A stretch of 64,000 nt of DNA from Bifidobacterium eulemuris (GCF_014898155.1 NZ_CP062938.1:2790001-2854000); one strand, 5' to 3'. Numbered from the stretch's first letter, positions 41,594-50,709 are shown. Translations and numbers: made by a program. Notes: generated by a model not told the origin, from the letters alone.

Positions 41594-41690
41594 TGCGCCG
41601 ACCGGCATGCATGGTACCCGACGGGCCCGTCGCCCGCGTTCCGGACGCCCGTGCGGACGGCGCGTATGATGTGTGGGAGCGTGGTGCGGC

Positions 41691-42548
41691 ATGGATGAGA
41701 TGAACCGGCTGATCGCCGACCATGTGGACGTCGCGCCCGAAGCGGAGACGACCGCCGGATTCCATGTGGATCTGGAGGTGTATTCCGGCCCCTTCGACGC
41801 GCTGCTCGGCATGATCGCCAACAATCGGTTGGAGCTCACCGAAGTGTCGTTGTCCACCATCACCGAGGAGTTCCTCGCCTACGCGCGCACGTTGGATTTC
41901 ACGCGTGATATGGACGAGGCCAGCGCGTTCCTCGACGTCGCCTCGATTCTGGTGGAGGCGAAAAGCGTCGCGCTGCTGCCGGGCGGCGAGGACGAGCGCC
42001 GCGACGAGCAGAGTCTCGAGGCCCTGCGCGAACGCGATCTGCTGTTCGCGAGGCTGTTGCAGTACCGCGCGTTCAAACAGGCGTCCAATGATTTCCGCGC
42101 CCGTTTCGCCGCGAATTCCGGGAGGTTCCCGCATCCCGGGGTGGTGGATGACACCGTGGCGTCCATGCTGCCCGAACTCGCCTGGACTTTAGGGGTGGAG
42201 GATCTGGCCAGACTGGCGGCTCAAGTGTTCGCCAACGCGCCCGTCTCGCAGGTCAGCGTCCACCAACTGCATGTGCCGCTGGTCGACCTGCGCGCGCAGT
42301 CCGCCTTGGTGCGCGACCGGCTGCGCGCGTTGCCGGCGGGGGAGTCGATTACCTTCGCCCAGCTCACCGAGGATGCGGAACATCGCATCGAAATCGTGGC
42401 CCGGTTCCTGGCCGTGCTCGCCTTCTTCAAACAAGGTGCCGTCCAGTTCAGGCAGGATGGGCCGTATGCGCCGCTGCACCTGAGATGGGTGCCCGGCGTG
42501 GACGACGAGATGTCCGATGTGAATATCAGCGAAAGGGATTTTGCGTAA
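41691..42548 (+). CDS. scpA: Segregation and condensation protein A
   Basis: Kleisin subunit bridging the SMC heads. The 285-residue protein contains the family core GFHVDLEVYSGPFDALLGMIANNRLELTEVSLSTITEEFLAY (residues about 20-65), FLDVASILVEAKSVALLP, and the C-terminal winged-helix SITFAQLTEDAEHRIEIVARFLAVLAFFKQGAVQF. ATG 41691 is the first plausible start, with a weak GGAG upstream; ATG 41700 is also possible. scpB begins 1 base after its stop. Confidence 0.92.
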   Translation: MDEMNRLIADHVDVAPEAETTAGFHVDLEVYSGPFDALLGMIANNRLELTEVSLSTITEEFLAYARTLDFTRDMDEASAFLDVASILVEAKSVALLPGGEDERRDEQSLEALRERDLLFARLLQYRAFKQASNDFRARFAANSGRFPHPGVVDDTVASMLPELAWTLGVEDLARLAAQVFANAPVSQVSVHQLHVPLVDLRAQSALVRDRLRALPAGESITFAQLTEDAEHRIEIVARFLAVLAFFKQGAVQFRQDGPYAPLHLRWVPGVDDEMSDVNISERDFA

Positions 42549-42549
42549 G

Positions 42550-43161
42550 ATGAACAGCGAGAACACCGACGGAAGCCGCCCCGAATACGTGGATTTCACC
42601 GTGGACGATTTTCCCGGAGGTCTGAACGCCTGCGTGGAGGCGATTCTGATGGTCGCCGACCAACCGCAGCAGACGGGGGATCTCGCGCGCGTGCTCGCCG
42701 TGGACGAGGATGTGGTCGAGCAGGCGTTGGAGGCGCTGCGTGACGGCTATGAGGCCGAGCGCCGCGGATTCGAGCTGCGGCATACCGCGCGCGGCTGGCA
42801 GTTCGCCAACCGTCTTGAATTCGAACCGGTGGTGTCCGCTTTCGTGACCGACGGGCAGACCGCCCGCCTCAGCCAGGCCGCGTTGGAGGCGCTGGCCATC
42901 GTGGCCTACAAGCAGCCGGTGACCCGCGCGCAGATCGCCGCCATCCGCGGCGTGAACTCCGACGGCGTGATCCGTTCGCTCACCGTGCGCGGGCTGGTGC
43001 GCGAGGAGGGTACGGATCCCGATTCCCGCGCGGCGCTGCTGGTCACCTCGGGACTGTTCCTGGAGAAGATGGGGCTGGACTCCTTGGATCAGCTGCCATC
43101 GCTGGCGCCGTTCATGCCGAGTCCGGAATCCGCGCTGCGTGAGGTGCAATCCGAGGAATAA
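42550..43161 (+). CDS. scpB: Segregation and condensation protein B
   Basis: 203-residue winged-helix dimer that stabilises ScpA on SMC. Recognised by LNACVEAILMVADQPQQTGDLARVL at the N terminus and the highly conserved SQAALEALAIVAYKQPVTRAQIAAIRGVNSDGVIRSLTVRGLV. The ATG at 42550 is preferred over TTG 42541 because GAAAGGGA lies at the right distance. It is co-transcribed with scpA. Confidence 0.93.
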   Translation: MNSENTDGSRPEYVDFTVDDFPGGLNACVEAILMVADQPQQTGDLARVLAVDEDVVEQALEALRDGYEAERRGFELRHTARGWQFANRLEFEPVVSAFVTDGQTARLSQAALEALAIVAYKQPVTRAQIAAIRGVNSDGVIRSLTVRGLVREEGTDPDSRAALLVTSGLFLEKMGLDSLDQLPSLAPFMPSPESALREVQSEE

Positions 43162-43195
43162 CGCCGATAAGACAATGGAACGCAACACGCCCGAC

Positions 43196-43222
43196 CACTT
43201 ATAGTCATTCTGACTATAAGTG
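43196..43222. promoter_or_regulatory. NrtR operator palindrome
   Basis: A perfect 12+12 inverted repeat with 3-base centre: CACTTATAGTCA and its exact complement. It lies 36 bases before the nrtR start, overlapping the only AT-rich promoter region. The regulator probably represses itself and niaP through it. Confidence 0.85.
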
Positions 43223-43258
43223 ATATGCTCATGCGCGGCCACAGAGGAGGGACCACGC

Positions 43259-44077
43259 ATGGGCATCGGCAATGTTACGGAACGACGAACGCAATCGCCG
43301 CGCGTCGGCGTCTCCGTCGTTATTTTGGTCTTGGGGCCCGGCTCCGACGCCGCATCGCATCATCGGTTGTGGCTGCCGTTGGTGCGCCGCACACGCCAGC
43401 CATATCAAGGCATGTGGGCGTTGCCGGGCGAGGACTTGCGTGCCGACGAAACCTTGGAACACGCCGCCTGCAAGGCGCTGGAATCCACCACCGCGTTGGC
43501 GCCGCGCTATCTCGAGCAGTTGCGCGCCTTCGGCGGCCCGCTGCGTTCGCAAGGCGGCCTGCCCATGGTCTCCGTCGTCTACTGGGCGATGGTGGGGCGG
43601 TCGGGAACCTTTGAAACCGATCGCGTCGACAATGTGCGGTGGTTCGCCGAAGACGAGCTTCCCGAACTGGCGTTCGACCACCGTCAGATCGTCGACTACG
43701 CGCTACGCCGCCTGCGCACGACCATCGAATATCCCGACGTCGTCGCGCGTCTCGTCGGCCCCACGTTCACCCTGCGTCAGCTGCACGGCGTGGTCGAGGC
43801 CATCGCCGGACAATCGGTCGATCTGGCCAACTTCCGCCGCAGAATCCTCGCCTCGGGCGAACTGGAGGATACGGGGGAGAAGATCAGCGAAGGCCGCCAA
43901 CGTCCCGCCGCCGTCTACCGCTACGCGCCTCGCGCCGAACGCGACGCCGCCGCCTGGACGCGCGGACTGTTCGGCGACGAGCTCCATCGCATCAACCAGG
44001 AACTGCGGCTCAGGCGCGAATCGGACGCGCGCGCCTTCGACGACCCGCTTTCGGCGTTGGTTCCGCACCGCGGATAG
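43259..44077 (+). CDS. nrtR: NrtR-type Nudix-domain transcriptional regulator of NAD metabolism
   Basis: 272-residue regulator: an N-terminal Nudix-fold domain (PRVGVSVVILVLGPG, RRTRQPYQGMWALPGEDLRADETLEHAACKALESTTAL) whose catalytic Nudix Glu residues are degraded, and a C-terminal winged helix (FTLRQLHGVVEAIAGQSVDLANFRRRIL). The latter is the NrtR DNA-binding domain. NrtR responds to ADP-ribose. A perfect palindrome just upstream and the niaP transporter just downstream support the assignment. AGGAGG before ATG 43259 sets the start. Confidence 0.9.
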   Translation: MGIGNVTERRTQSPRVGVSVVILVLGPGSDAASHHRLWLPLVRRTRQPYQGMWALPGEDLRADETLEHAACKALESTTALAPRYLEQLRAFGGPLRSQGGLPMVSVVYWAMVGRSGTFETDRVDNVRWFAEDELPELAFDHRQIVDYALRRLRTTIEYPDVVARLVGPTFTLRQLHGVVEAIAGQSVDLANFRRRILASGELEDTGEKISEGRQRPAAVYRYAPRAERDAAAWTRGLFGDELHRINQELRLRRESDARAFDDPLSALVPHRG

Positions 44078-44147
44078 ACGCCCCGCATTCGTGGCGCGCC
44101 GTCGGCACGCCGCCCATCGATATCACACCACCATGAGAGAAGGAATG

Positions 44148-45524
44148 ATGACCACAGCACAGACATCGCCATCGGCGCAGCCCACGGCGGCGCGCGCGGA
44201 CGGCATGCTCACCCGCAACGAGCGTCTCGACCGGCTGCCGTTCAACAAAGCGCATCGCAAACTTCTGGTCGCCTCCGGCATCGGCTGGGCGTTCGACGCC
44301 ATGGACGTCGGCCTGGTGTCGTTCGTCGTCGCCGCCATCGCCGCCGACCCGCACTTCAACCTCAGCGCCACGGAGAAATCGTGGGTGCTCTCCATCGGAT
44401 TCGTCGGCATGGCCATCGGCGCCGCTCTGGGCGGTTTCGTGGCCGACCGGGTGGGCCGCAAAACCGTGTTCGCCGCCACGCTGGTGATCTTCGGCCTGGC
44501 CAACGCGGGCATGGCCTTCAGCTGGACTCTGGCCGCGCTGCTTATCGCCCGCTTCGTCATCGGTTTGGGATTGGGCGCCGAACTGCCGGTGGCCTCCACC
44601 TTGGTGTCCGAATTCTCGCCGACCGCGCAGCGCGGGCGCATGACCGTACTGTTGGAGTCCTTCTGGGCCGTCGGCTGGATCATCGCCGCGATGATCGGCT
44701 ACTTCGTGATCCCGAACACCGGCGACTGGGGCTGGCGCTGGGCGCTGCTCATCGGCGCGCTGCCGTTGCTGTACGCCATCGTCACCCGCGTGCACATCCC
44801 CGAATCCGTGCGCTTCCTCGAGGCGCAGGGTCGCGAGGACGAGGCCGAGAAGGCCGTGCGGTATTTCGAAGCGGCCTCGGGCGTCGCTCCGGTCGAATCC
44901 CCCAAGGGGCGTCCGCTGCCGAAGATCAGGACGCGCGAGCTGTTCGGATCCAAGTACATCGCCCGCACCGCGGCCATCTGGGCCACCTGGTTCTTCGTGA
45001 ACTTCTCCTACTACGGCGCGTTCACCTGGATGCCGAGCCTGTTGGCCGACCAGTTCGGCTCTTTGACCAAATCCTTCGGCTACACCCTGGCGATCTCCAT
45101 CGCCCAGCTTCCCGGCTACTTCCTCGCCGCGTGGCTGGTGGAGGTCTGGGGACGGCGCAAAACCCTGAGCGTGTTCCTCGCCGTCTCCGCCGTGGCCGCC
45201 TTCCTATTCTCGCAGGCCGGTTCCGTGGCTCTGGTGCTGGTGTTCGGCATGCTGTTGTCCGCCTCGAACCTTGGCGCGTGGGGTGTGCTCTACGCCGTGA
45301 CGCCGGAGATCTACCCGACCCGCCTGCGCGGCGCCGCGGCCGGAGCGGCCGCCGCCTGCGGCCGTGTGGCCGCCATCATCGCGCCGCTGCTGGTGCCGTG
45401 GTTCCTGACCATGTCAGGTGGCGACAAGACGGTCGCCTTCGTCATCTTCGCCGCAGCGTTCGTGTTGGCCTGCGTCGCGGCCCTGTGCCTGCCCGAACGC
45501 AAGGGCCTCGACCTGGAGGATTAA
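44148..45524 (+). CDS. niaP: MFS niacin transporter NiaP
   Basis: 458-residue major-facilitator transporter with 12 helices. The LDRLPFNKAHRKLLVASGIGWAFDAMDVGLVSFVVAAI start, GFVADRVGRKTVFAATLV (MFS loop motif) and PVASTLVSEFSPTAQRGRMTVLLESFWAVG are typical of NiaP, which imports nicotinate or nicotinamide. Placement after nrtR supports niacin rather than an aromatic acid. Starts at 44133, 44145 and 44148 are all possible; 44148 is chosen because AAGGA would abut the others. Confidence 0.87.
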   Translation: MTTAQTSPSAQPTAARADGMLTRNERLDRLPFNKAHRKLLVASGIGWAFDAMDVGLVSFVVAAIAADPHFNLSATEKSWVLSIGFVGMAIGAALGGFVADRVGRKTVFAATLVIFGLANAGMAFSWTLAALLIARFVIGLGLGAELPVASTLVSEFSPTAQRGRMTVLLESFWAVGWIIAAMIGYFVIPNTGDWGWRWALLIGALPLLYAIVTRVHIPESVRFLEAQGREDEAEKAVRYFEAASGVAPVESPKGRPLPKIRTRELFGSKYIARTAAIWATWFFVNFSYYGAFTWMPSLLADQFGSLTKSFGYTLAISIAQLPGYFLAAWLVEVWGRRKTLSVFLAVSAVAAFLFSQAGSVALVLVFGMLLSASNLGAWGVLYAVTPEIYPTRLRGAAAGAAAACGRVAAIIAPLLVPWFLTMSGGDKTVAFVIFAAAFVLACVAALCLPERKGLDLED

Positions 45525-45545
45525 CCCGTTCTCCCGTCGTCTCCC

Positions 45546-45605
45546 GCGCATGCCGTGGGGTCCGACCGTTCGACGGCCGCCCCTCACGGCGTGCGCGGTT
45601 TTTCG
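45546..45605 (+). terminator. Terminator after niaP
   Basis: Arms 45546-45560 (GCGCATGCCGTGGGG) and 45580-45596 pair nearly perfectly, followed by GGTTTTTCG. Confidence 0.8.
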
Positions 45606-45722
45606 TTTTCGAGGGCTGTCGGGCAATGCGCGTAGCATTATGTCGGTTTGTGTGTAAGGGGCCGGCGATTCGCCGGCGCAATCTGGAACCCAGGAATCAA
45701 CAGGAATTAAGAGAGGTATTTC

Positions 45723-47648
45723 ATGGCGGTTCGCGGTGATATCCGTAATGTGGCGATCGTGGCTCACGTCGACCACGGCAAGACCACGCTGGTCAATGCC
45801 ATGCTCCAGCAGTCCCACGTCTTCTCCGAGCGTGAGGAGGTCCCCGACCGCGTGATGGACTCCAACGATCTGGAACGCGAGAAGGGCATCACCATCCTCG
45901 CCAAGAACACGGCCGTGCAGTACACCGGCCCGCTGGCCGAGAAGTACGGCCACCCCGAGGGCATCACCCTCAACATCATCGACACCCCCGGCCACGCCGA
46001 CTTCGGCGGCGAGGTGGAACGCGGCATCTCCATGGTCGACGGCGTGGTGCTGCTCGTCGACGCCTCCGAAGGCCCGCTGCCGCAGACCCGCTTCGTGCTG
46101 CGCAAGGCCCTCGAGGCCAAACTGCCGGTGATCCTGTGCGTCAACAAGGTGGATCGCCCTGACGCCCGCATCGAAGAGGTGGTGGGCGAGGCCTCCGACC
46201 TGCTGCTCGGCCTGGCCGACGACGTGCAGCACGAAGGCGTCGACCTCGACCTCGACGCGCTGCTCGAACTGCCGGTGATCTACTGCGCCGCCAAGGCCGG
46301 CTACGCCTCCGTGAACCAGCCCGCCGACGGCGGACTGCCCGACAACGAGGACCTCGAACCGCTGTTCGAGGCGATCATCTCCAACATCCCCGCCCCCGAA
46401 TACGAGGAGGGCGAGCCGCTGCAGGCCCACGTCGCCAACATCGACTCCTCCGACTTCCTCGGCCGACTCGGCCTCGTGCGCATCTACAACGGCACGTTGG
46501 AGAAGGGCAAAACCTACGGTCTGAGCCGTGTGGACGGATCCGTCGCGAACTTCCGCGTCTCCGAGCTGCTGCGCACGCAGGGTCTGGAGCGCATCCCCGT
46601 CACCTCCGCGGGCCCCGGCGACATCGTCGCCGTCGCCGGCGTGAACGACATCATGATCGGCGAGACCATCGTCGATCCGTCCGATCCGAAGCCCCTGCCG
46701 CTTATCCACGTGGACGATCCGGCCATTTCCATGACCTTTGGCATCAACGACTCCCCGCTGGCCGGCACCGAAGGCAAGGACCACAAGCTCACCGCCCGCA
46801 TGATCAAGGACCGCCTCGACCGCGAGCTCATCGGCAACGTGTCCATCAAGGTGCTGCCCACCGACCGTCCCGACGCTTGGGAGGTGCAGGGCCGCGGCGA
46901 ACTCGCGCTGGCCGTGCTCGCCGAGCAGATGCGCCGCGAAGGCTACGAGCTCACCGTCGGCCGCCCGCAGGTGGTCACCAAAACCATCGACGGCGTGATC
47001 AACGAGCCGATGGAGAACACCACCATCGACGTGCCCGAGGAATACATGGGCACCGTCACCCAGCTTATGGCCGATCGCAAGGGCCGTATGGACTCCATGA
47101 CCAACCACGGCTCCGGCTGGGTGCGTCTGCAGTTCACCGTGCCGAGCCGCGGCCTGATCGGCTTCCGCACCGCCCTGCTCTCATCCACGCGCGGCACCGG
47201 CATCGCCTCGTCGATCTCCGCCGGATACGCGCCGTGGGCCGGCAAGATCACCATCCGCCAGAACGGCTCCATGGTGTGCGACCGCAAGGGCATCGCCACC
47301 CCGTACGCCATGCAGCGTCTGCAGGCGCGCGGCAACTTCTTCGTCGACCCGCAGTCCCCGGTCTACGAGGGCCAGGTCGTGGGCGTGAACAACAAGCCCG
47401 ACGAGCTCGACGTGAACATCACGCTGGCCAAGCATATGACCAACATGCGCTCCTCCACCGCCGACGTGCTCGAAACTCTCACCCCGCCGATCCGCATGAG
47501 CCTCGAGGAGTCGCTGGACTTCGCCAACGAGGACGAATGCGTCGAGGTGACCCCCGAGGCGATCCGCGTGCGCAAGATCATCCTCAACCGCGAGGACTGG
47601 TACAAGTGGCGCGCCAAGCAGCGTCGTCAGAATGCTCAGCAGGGCTGA
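45723..47648 (+). CDS. typA: Ribosome-associated GTPase TypA/BipA
   Basis: 641-residue translational GTPase. G1 is [10 protein letters not shown]2 has REKGITI, G3 DTPGH, G4 NKVD. Domains II, III and V of the EF-G type follow, and the BipA-specific C-terminal domain contains [29 protein letters not shown]. It acts at the ribosome in stress and assembly. AGAGG 6 bases upstream precedes ATG 45723. The stop codon is inside a perfect 16-bp dyad followed by a family-2 repeat. Confidence 0.96.
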   Translation: MAVRGDIRNVAIVAHVDHGKTTLVNAMLQQSHVFSEREEVPDRVMDSNDLEREKGITILAKNTAVQYTGPLAEKYGHPEGITLNIIDTPGHADFGGEVERGISMVDGVVLLVDASEGPLPQTRFVLRKALEAKLPVILCVNKVDRPDARIEEVVGEASDLLLGLADDVQHEGVDLDLDALLELPVIYCAAKAGYASVNQPADGGLPDNEDLEPLFEAIISNIPAPEYEEGEPLQAHVANIDSSDFLGRLGLVRIYNGTLEKGKTYGLSRVDGSVANFRVSELLRTQGLERIPVTSAGPGDIVAVAGVNDIMIGETIVDPSDPKPLPLIHVDDPAISMTFGINDSPLAGTEGKDHKLTARMIKDRLDRELIGNVSIKVLPTDRPDAWEVQGRGELALAVLAEQMRREGYELTVGRPQVVTKTIDGVINEPMENTTIDVPEEYMGTVTQLMADRKGRMDSMTNHGSGWVRLQFTVPSRGLIGFRTALLSSTRGTGIASSISAGYAPWAGKITIRQNGSMVCDRKGIATPYAMQRLQARGNFFVDPQSPVYEGQVVGVNNKPDELDVNITLAKHMTNMRSSTADVLETLTPPIRMSLEESLDFANEDECVEVTPEAIRVRKIILNREDWYKWRAKQRRQNAQQG

Positions 47649-47659
47649 GCATTCTGACG
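47625..47659. repeat. Perfect dyad across typA stop codon
   Basis: 16-bp arms 47625-47640 and 47644-47659 (CGTCAGAATGCTCAGC and its complement) with a 3-base loop. The last three typA residues (QQG) and stop fall in it. It is likely a 3' end stabiliser or part of an inserted repeat. Confidence 0.8.
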
Positions 47660-47728
47660 ACCGTCGCAACAAGTTGCTCCCTTCACCTACGGGCAGCCCA
47701 CTGGGCTGCCCGCTTAACGGTTCAGCAG
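47660..47728. repeat. Family-2 repeat after typA
   Basis: Contains CGCAACAAGTTGCTCC, CACCTACGGGCAGCCCACT and GGGCTGCCC, then ACGGTTC. The blocks and their order match the copy after ispH at 30504-30613. GGGCAGCCCA with TGGGCTGCCC is itself a short hairpin. Confidence 0.65.
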
Positions 47729-47777
47729 AACGCTCAGCAAAACTGATCGTTCAGCCTGCCGTCGCGGCCTCACATTC

Positions 47778-47812
47778 AGCATCCTCTCTTGGAAAAGGGA
47801 GGATGCTTTTGT
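47778..47812 (+). terminator. Terminator after typA
   Basis: AGCATCCTC (47778-47786) pairs with GAGGATGCT (47799-47807), followed by TTTTGTT. Confidence 0.85.
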
Positions 47813-47823
47813 TATGGGGGCGC

Positions 47824-47829
47824 TACACT
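47824..47829 (+). promoter_or_regulatory. -10 box of leaderless promoter
   Basis: TACACT is followed by exactly 7 bases and ATG 47837, the recurrent leaderless layout. Confidence 0.6.
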
Positions 47830-47836
47830 GACGGAT

Positions 47837-48337
47837 ATGACTCAATCCGACACCGCCTCCGAGAACGCCCTGCTGCCATGGAGCCACCGCCAGAACGCCG
47901 CGGTGCGCATCGCCGTCACCCTGCTTGCGGGTGCCGGCGCGGCTCTGATCGGCACCTTGGCCCATCGCATGGGCGCCTCGTCCAACATCCCCTATGGTCT
48001 TGCGCTGGCCTTCGTGATTATGGGACTGTCGGCATGGTGCGCGCGGGCCAGGCTCGGCGTCAGCGGACTGGCATTGCATCTTATCGCCTCGTCGGCCACC
48101 GCGTGGGGCGTGGCGATGAGCGCCACCAGCTCCAACGTGCTGATCGTGGCCGGATTCAGCTCCGAAATGCCGTTTTTCAGCGAACACGCGGGATATATCT
48201 GGCTGTACGGCCTGATCGCGCTGCAGGTGGTGATGGTGGCGATGCCCCGACGCTGGTTTACGGTTCCTCCCAGAACCGTCATCGCCCAAGAGCCGGAAAT
48301 CCATGACGATGCCCAACCAGCCATCGACGAGCAATAG
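47837..48337 (+). CDS. Small actinobacterial membrane protein of unknown function
   Basis: 166 residues with four hydrophobic segments: AVRIAVTLLAGAGAALIGTLAH, IPYGLALAFVIMGLSAW, GLALHLIASSATAWGVAMS and YIWLYGLIALQVVMVAM. A short polar N terminus and an acidic, Pro-rich tail of about 30 residues lie on the ends, probably both cytoplasmic. I do not recognise the family. It sits alone between typA and pheA, and begins 7 bases after a TACACT box, so leaderless. Confidence 0.75.
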   Translation: MTQSDTASENALLPWSHRQNAAVRIAVTLLAGAGAALIGTLAHRMGASSNIPYGLALAFVIMGLSAWCARARLGVSGLALHLIASSATAWGVAMSATSSNVLIVAGFSSEMPFFSEHAGYIWLYGLIALQVVMVAMPRRWFTVPPRTVIAQEPEIHDDAQPAIDEQ

Positions 48338-48468
48338 TCCGACCCACAAGCTGCCGCGGTGATATCCGCGAGTGCGTATGCCCGGATAAGCAAACCGCAG
48401 GCGGAAACTCAGGTGAAGTGATGTCCGCGGATGCGGGTGTCTGGATGCGCGGCACGCCCGCGAGCAGG

Positions 48469-48474
48469 TACAGT
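48469..48474 (+). promoter_or_regulatory. -10 box of leaderless pheA-tyrA promoter
   Basis: TACAGT, 7 bases before ATG 48482. The 143-base gap upstream holds only a small CGCGG/CCGCG hairpin near 48355-48370; no leader peptide with Phe codons was found. Confidence 0.55.
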
Positions 48475-48481
48475 GAGGCCT

Positions 48482-49576
48482 ATGACTGGAATAACGCTGA
48501 CCTATTTGGGTCCGGAGGGCACCTTCACGCATCAGGCGGCCATAACCGCGGCCGATATGCTTGCGCACCTGTTTGAGGGCGCGCGCCCAGAACTGATCGC
48601 CGCGCCCGATGTGCCGTCGATTATGCGGGCCGTGGAAGCGGGGGAGTCCTGGGGGGTGATCGCGTGGGAGAACAACGTCGAGGGCTATGTGGTGCCGAAT
48701 CTCGACGCGCTGATCGACGCGCGCGACATCGCCGGCTTCGCCCGCGTCGGCGTCGACATCGCCTTCGACGCCTTCGTACGCGACCAGTCCGACCGTCTTT
48801 CCAACGAGTCCCCCTCCCGTCTTTCCGATGAGTCCCCCTCCCGTCATTCCGAGCGCAGTCGAGGAATCTCACCCGCCGAACCACTCGACGACGCCACTCT
48901 CCGCGCCCTGCGCGGCGCCACCGTCAGCGCCCACTCGCACGGCCTCGCCCAATGCAAACGCTTCATCGCCGAATACGGTCTGGTGCCCGAGCCGGCCAGC
49001 TCCAACGCCGCCGCCTGCCGCGACCTCAAACCCGGACAGATGGCGTTCGGCCCAAGCATCTGCGGACCGCTGTACGGTCTGCGCACCGTCGCCAAAGGAG
49101 TGCAGGACTATCAGGGCGCCCACACCGAGTTCCTGGTGCTCGCCCCGCGTACGACGGTGATGGAACTGCTCGCCCACGCGCGCGAGGATGAGGTGGCCGA
49201 ATACGAGACCATCATCACCTTCATTCCCCTAAGCACCGGTCCGGGCGTGCTGGCCGACCTGCTCGACGTGCTGCGCGACGCCGGACTGAACATGACCAGC
49301 TTCATCTCCCGCCCGATCAAAGGCCATGACGGCACCTACAGCTTCATCGTCACCATCGACGCCGCGCCATGGCAGCAGCGCTTCCAGAGCGTGCTCACCG
49401 AAGTGGCCGAGCATGGTGACTGGGTGAAAACCCTCGCCGTGTATCCACGCCGGGAGAGGCCGAACCCGCCGGTCGACGATTGGATGCTGCCCCAAGGCGG
49501 CGTGCATCTCGACGAGGCGCGTCTGCCCGAAGGATTCGACCATGACGACGCGGTGAGAAAGGAGCTGCTGTGGTAG
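48482..49576 (+). CDS. pheA: Prephenate dehydratase with repeat-derived insert
   Basis: Converts prephenate to phenylpyruvate. The 364-residue protein has the N-terminal catalytic start LTYLGPEGTFTHQAA, WGVIAWENNVEGYV, GATVSAHSHGLAQCKRFI, and a C-terminal ACT domain (TIITFIPLSTGPGVLADLLDVLRDAGLNMTSFISRPIKG) for Phe feedback. Residues about 105-135 (DRLSNESPSRLSDESPSRHS, then ERSRGIS) are foreign to the family: two 24-base tandem repeats run into a 29-base REP-like element read in frame. Total length exceeds mycobacterial PheA by about 40 residues. It overlaps tyrA by 7 bases. Confidence 0.92.
   Translation: MTGITLTYLGPEGTFTHQAAITAADMLAHLFEGARPELIAAPDVPSIMRAVEAGESWGVIAWENNVEGYVVPNLDALIDARDIAGFARVGVDIAFDAFVRDQSDRLSNESPSRLSDESPSRHSERSRGISPAEPLDDATLRALRGATVSAHSHGLAQCKRFIAEYGLVPEPASSNAAACRDLKPGQMAFGPSICGPLYGLRTVAKGVQDYQGAHTEFLVLAPRTTVMELLAHAREDEVAEYETIITFIPLSTGPGVLADLLDVLRDAGLNMTSFISRPIKGHDGTYSFIVTIDAAPWQQRFQSVLTEVAEHGDWVKTLAVYPRRERPNPPVDDWMLPQGGVHLDEARLPEGFDHDDAVRKELLW
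48794..48870 (+). repeat. Tandem repeat and REP-like element inside pheA
   Basis: A 24-base unit beginning CGTCTTTCC and ending GAGTCCCCCTCC occurs at 48794-48817 and 48818-48841. It runs directly into CGTCATTCCGAGCGCAGTCG (48842-48861) and GAGGAATCTC. The last 29 bases are the reverse complement of the half-element at 40422-40450 with a few changes. Confidence 0.85.
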
Positions 49577-50709
49577 AGGAGACGAACGCCATCGAACATC
49601 GAGCGCCATCGGCAGACACCCCATCCGTCATCGGCGTGGTCGGACTCGGACTGATCGGCGGATCGCTCGCCCGCAGGCTGGTCGACCGCGGACGGACGGT
49701 GGTGGCATGGAACCACCGCCCGCATCCGTACGAGCAGGCGCGCCACGACGGCATCATCTGCGAGGATTCGCTCGCCGGGCTTGTGGGCGCGAACCCCGAC
49801 GTGGTGGTGCTGTGCAATCCGCTTAAGGCCATGCCCGCCATCCTCGCCGAACTCAAGCCGCTGCTGGACGCATGCCCGAACGTCACGCTCACCGATGTGG
49901 GCAGCGTCAAAGGCATGGTGCGTGAACAGGTCGAGGCCGCCGGCTTGGGGAATCGGTATGTGGGCGCGCATCCGATGGCCGGCAACGAGCGTTCCGGCTG
50001 GAGCGCGGCCGACCCGCATCTCTACGATGACGCCTTGTGGGCGATCACCGTCGACGCGAACACGGCGTATGATCGTTTCCTCACCGTGGCCCGGTTCGTC
50101 GTCGACGCGGTGGGAGACCAGGCGATCGTCCTCGACGACGACACCCATGACCGCGCCGCCGCGCTGATCTCCCACATGCCGCACGCGGTCGCCACCGCGC
50201 TGATCAACGAACTGGTGGGCGACCCCATCCGCAATATCGCCGCCGCGCTGGCAGCCGGCTCATGGCGCGATATGACGCGCGTGGCGCTTACCGATCCGCT
50301 CCGCACGCGAGCGATGATCGAAGAGGACGCGGCCAACGTCGAAACCCTGCTGCGCCATATGGCCGCGCGTCTCAACGCCGTGGCCGACCAGCTGCATGAC
50401 GGGGACGCGGACGCATTGACGGAATTCTTCGCCGCGGGCCAGCCGTTCAGGGACTACAAGGCGGCAGTGAACGCGCAGACGACGATGGGTGAGGCCGCCG
50501 CGAATCATACGGACGCCGACACAACGCGACTGTCGATTCCCCATGACGGTTGGCAACAGGCTTTGCTGGCATCGGCCGCACGCGGCGAGCATATCGTCGC
50601 CATCGACGGCGAGTATGAGGCGCGCGTGGCCATCCGCTCACGCCTCGAACGTTATGAATCCGACACCGACGTCACGGGCGGGGATTCGGACGTTCGGGAA
50701 CGGGTTTGA
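49570..50709 (+). CDS. tyrA: Prephenate dehydrogenase
   Basis: Oxidative decarboxylation of prephenate to 4-hydroxyphenylpyruvate. The 379-residue protein has the NAD(P)-binding VIGVVGLGLIGGSLARRLVDRGR, LTDVGSVKGMVREQVEAAG, YVGAHPMAGNERSGWSAADPHLYDDALWAI and HMPHAVATAL. The start is GTG 49570, with AAGGAG 6 bases upstream inside the pheA end. The C-terminal 80 residues may be regulatory but no ACT motif is clear. Its 3' end overlaps the convergent 83-residue gene by 38 bases. Confidence 0.92.
   Translation: MVEETNAIEHRAPSADTPSVIGVVGLGLIGGSLARRLVDRGRTVVAWNHRPHPYEQARHDGIICEDSLAGLVGANPDVVVLCNPLKAMPAILAELKPLLDACPNVTLTDVGSVKGMVREQVEAAGLGNRYVGAHPMAGNERSGWSAADPHLYDDALWAITVDANTAYDRFLTVARFVVDAVGDQAIVLDDDTHDRAAALISHMPHAVATALINELVGDPIRNIAAALAAGSWRDMTRVALTDPLRTRAMIEEDAANVETLLRHMAARLNAVADQLHDGDADALTEFFAAGQPFRDYKAAVNAQTTMGEAAANHTDADTTRLSIPHDGWQQALLASAARGEHIVAIDGEYEARVAIRSRLERYESDTDVTGGDSDVRERV

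Noticed and set aside
48794..48841. Two 24-base direct repeats as a possible CRISPR
   Set aside because: Only two adjacent copies without spacers, inside a coding sequence, and no cas genes in the window.
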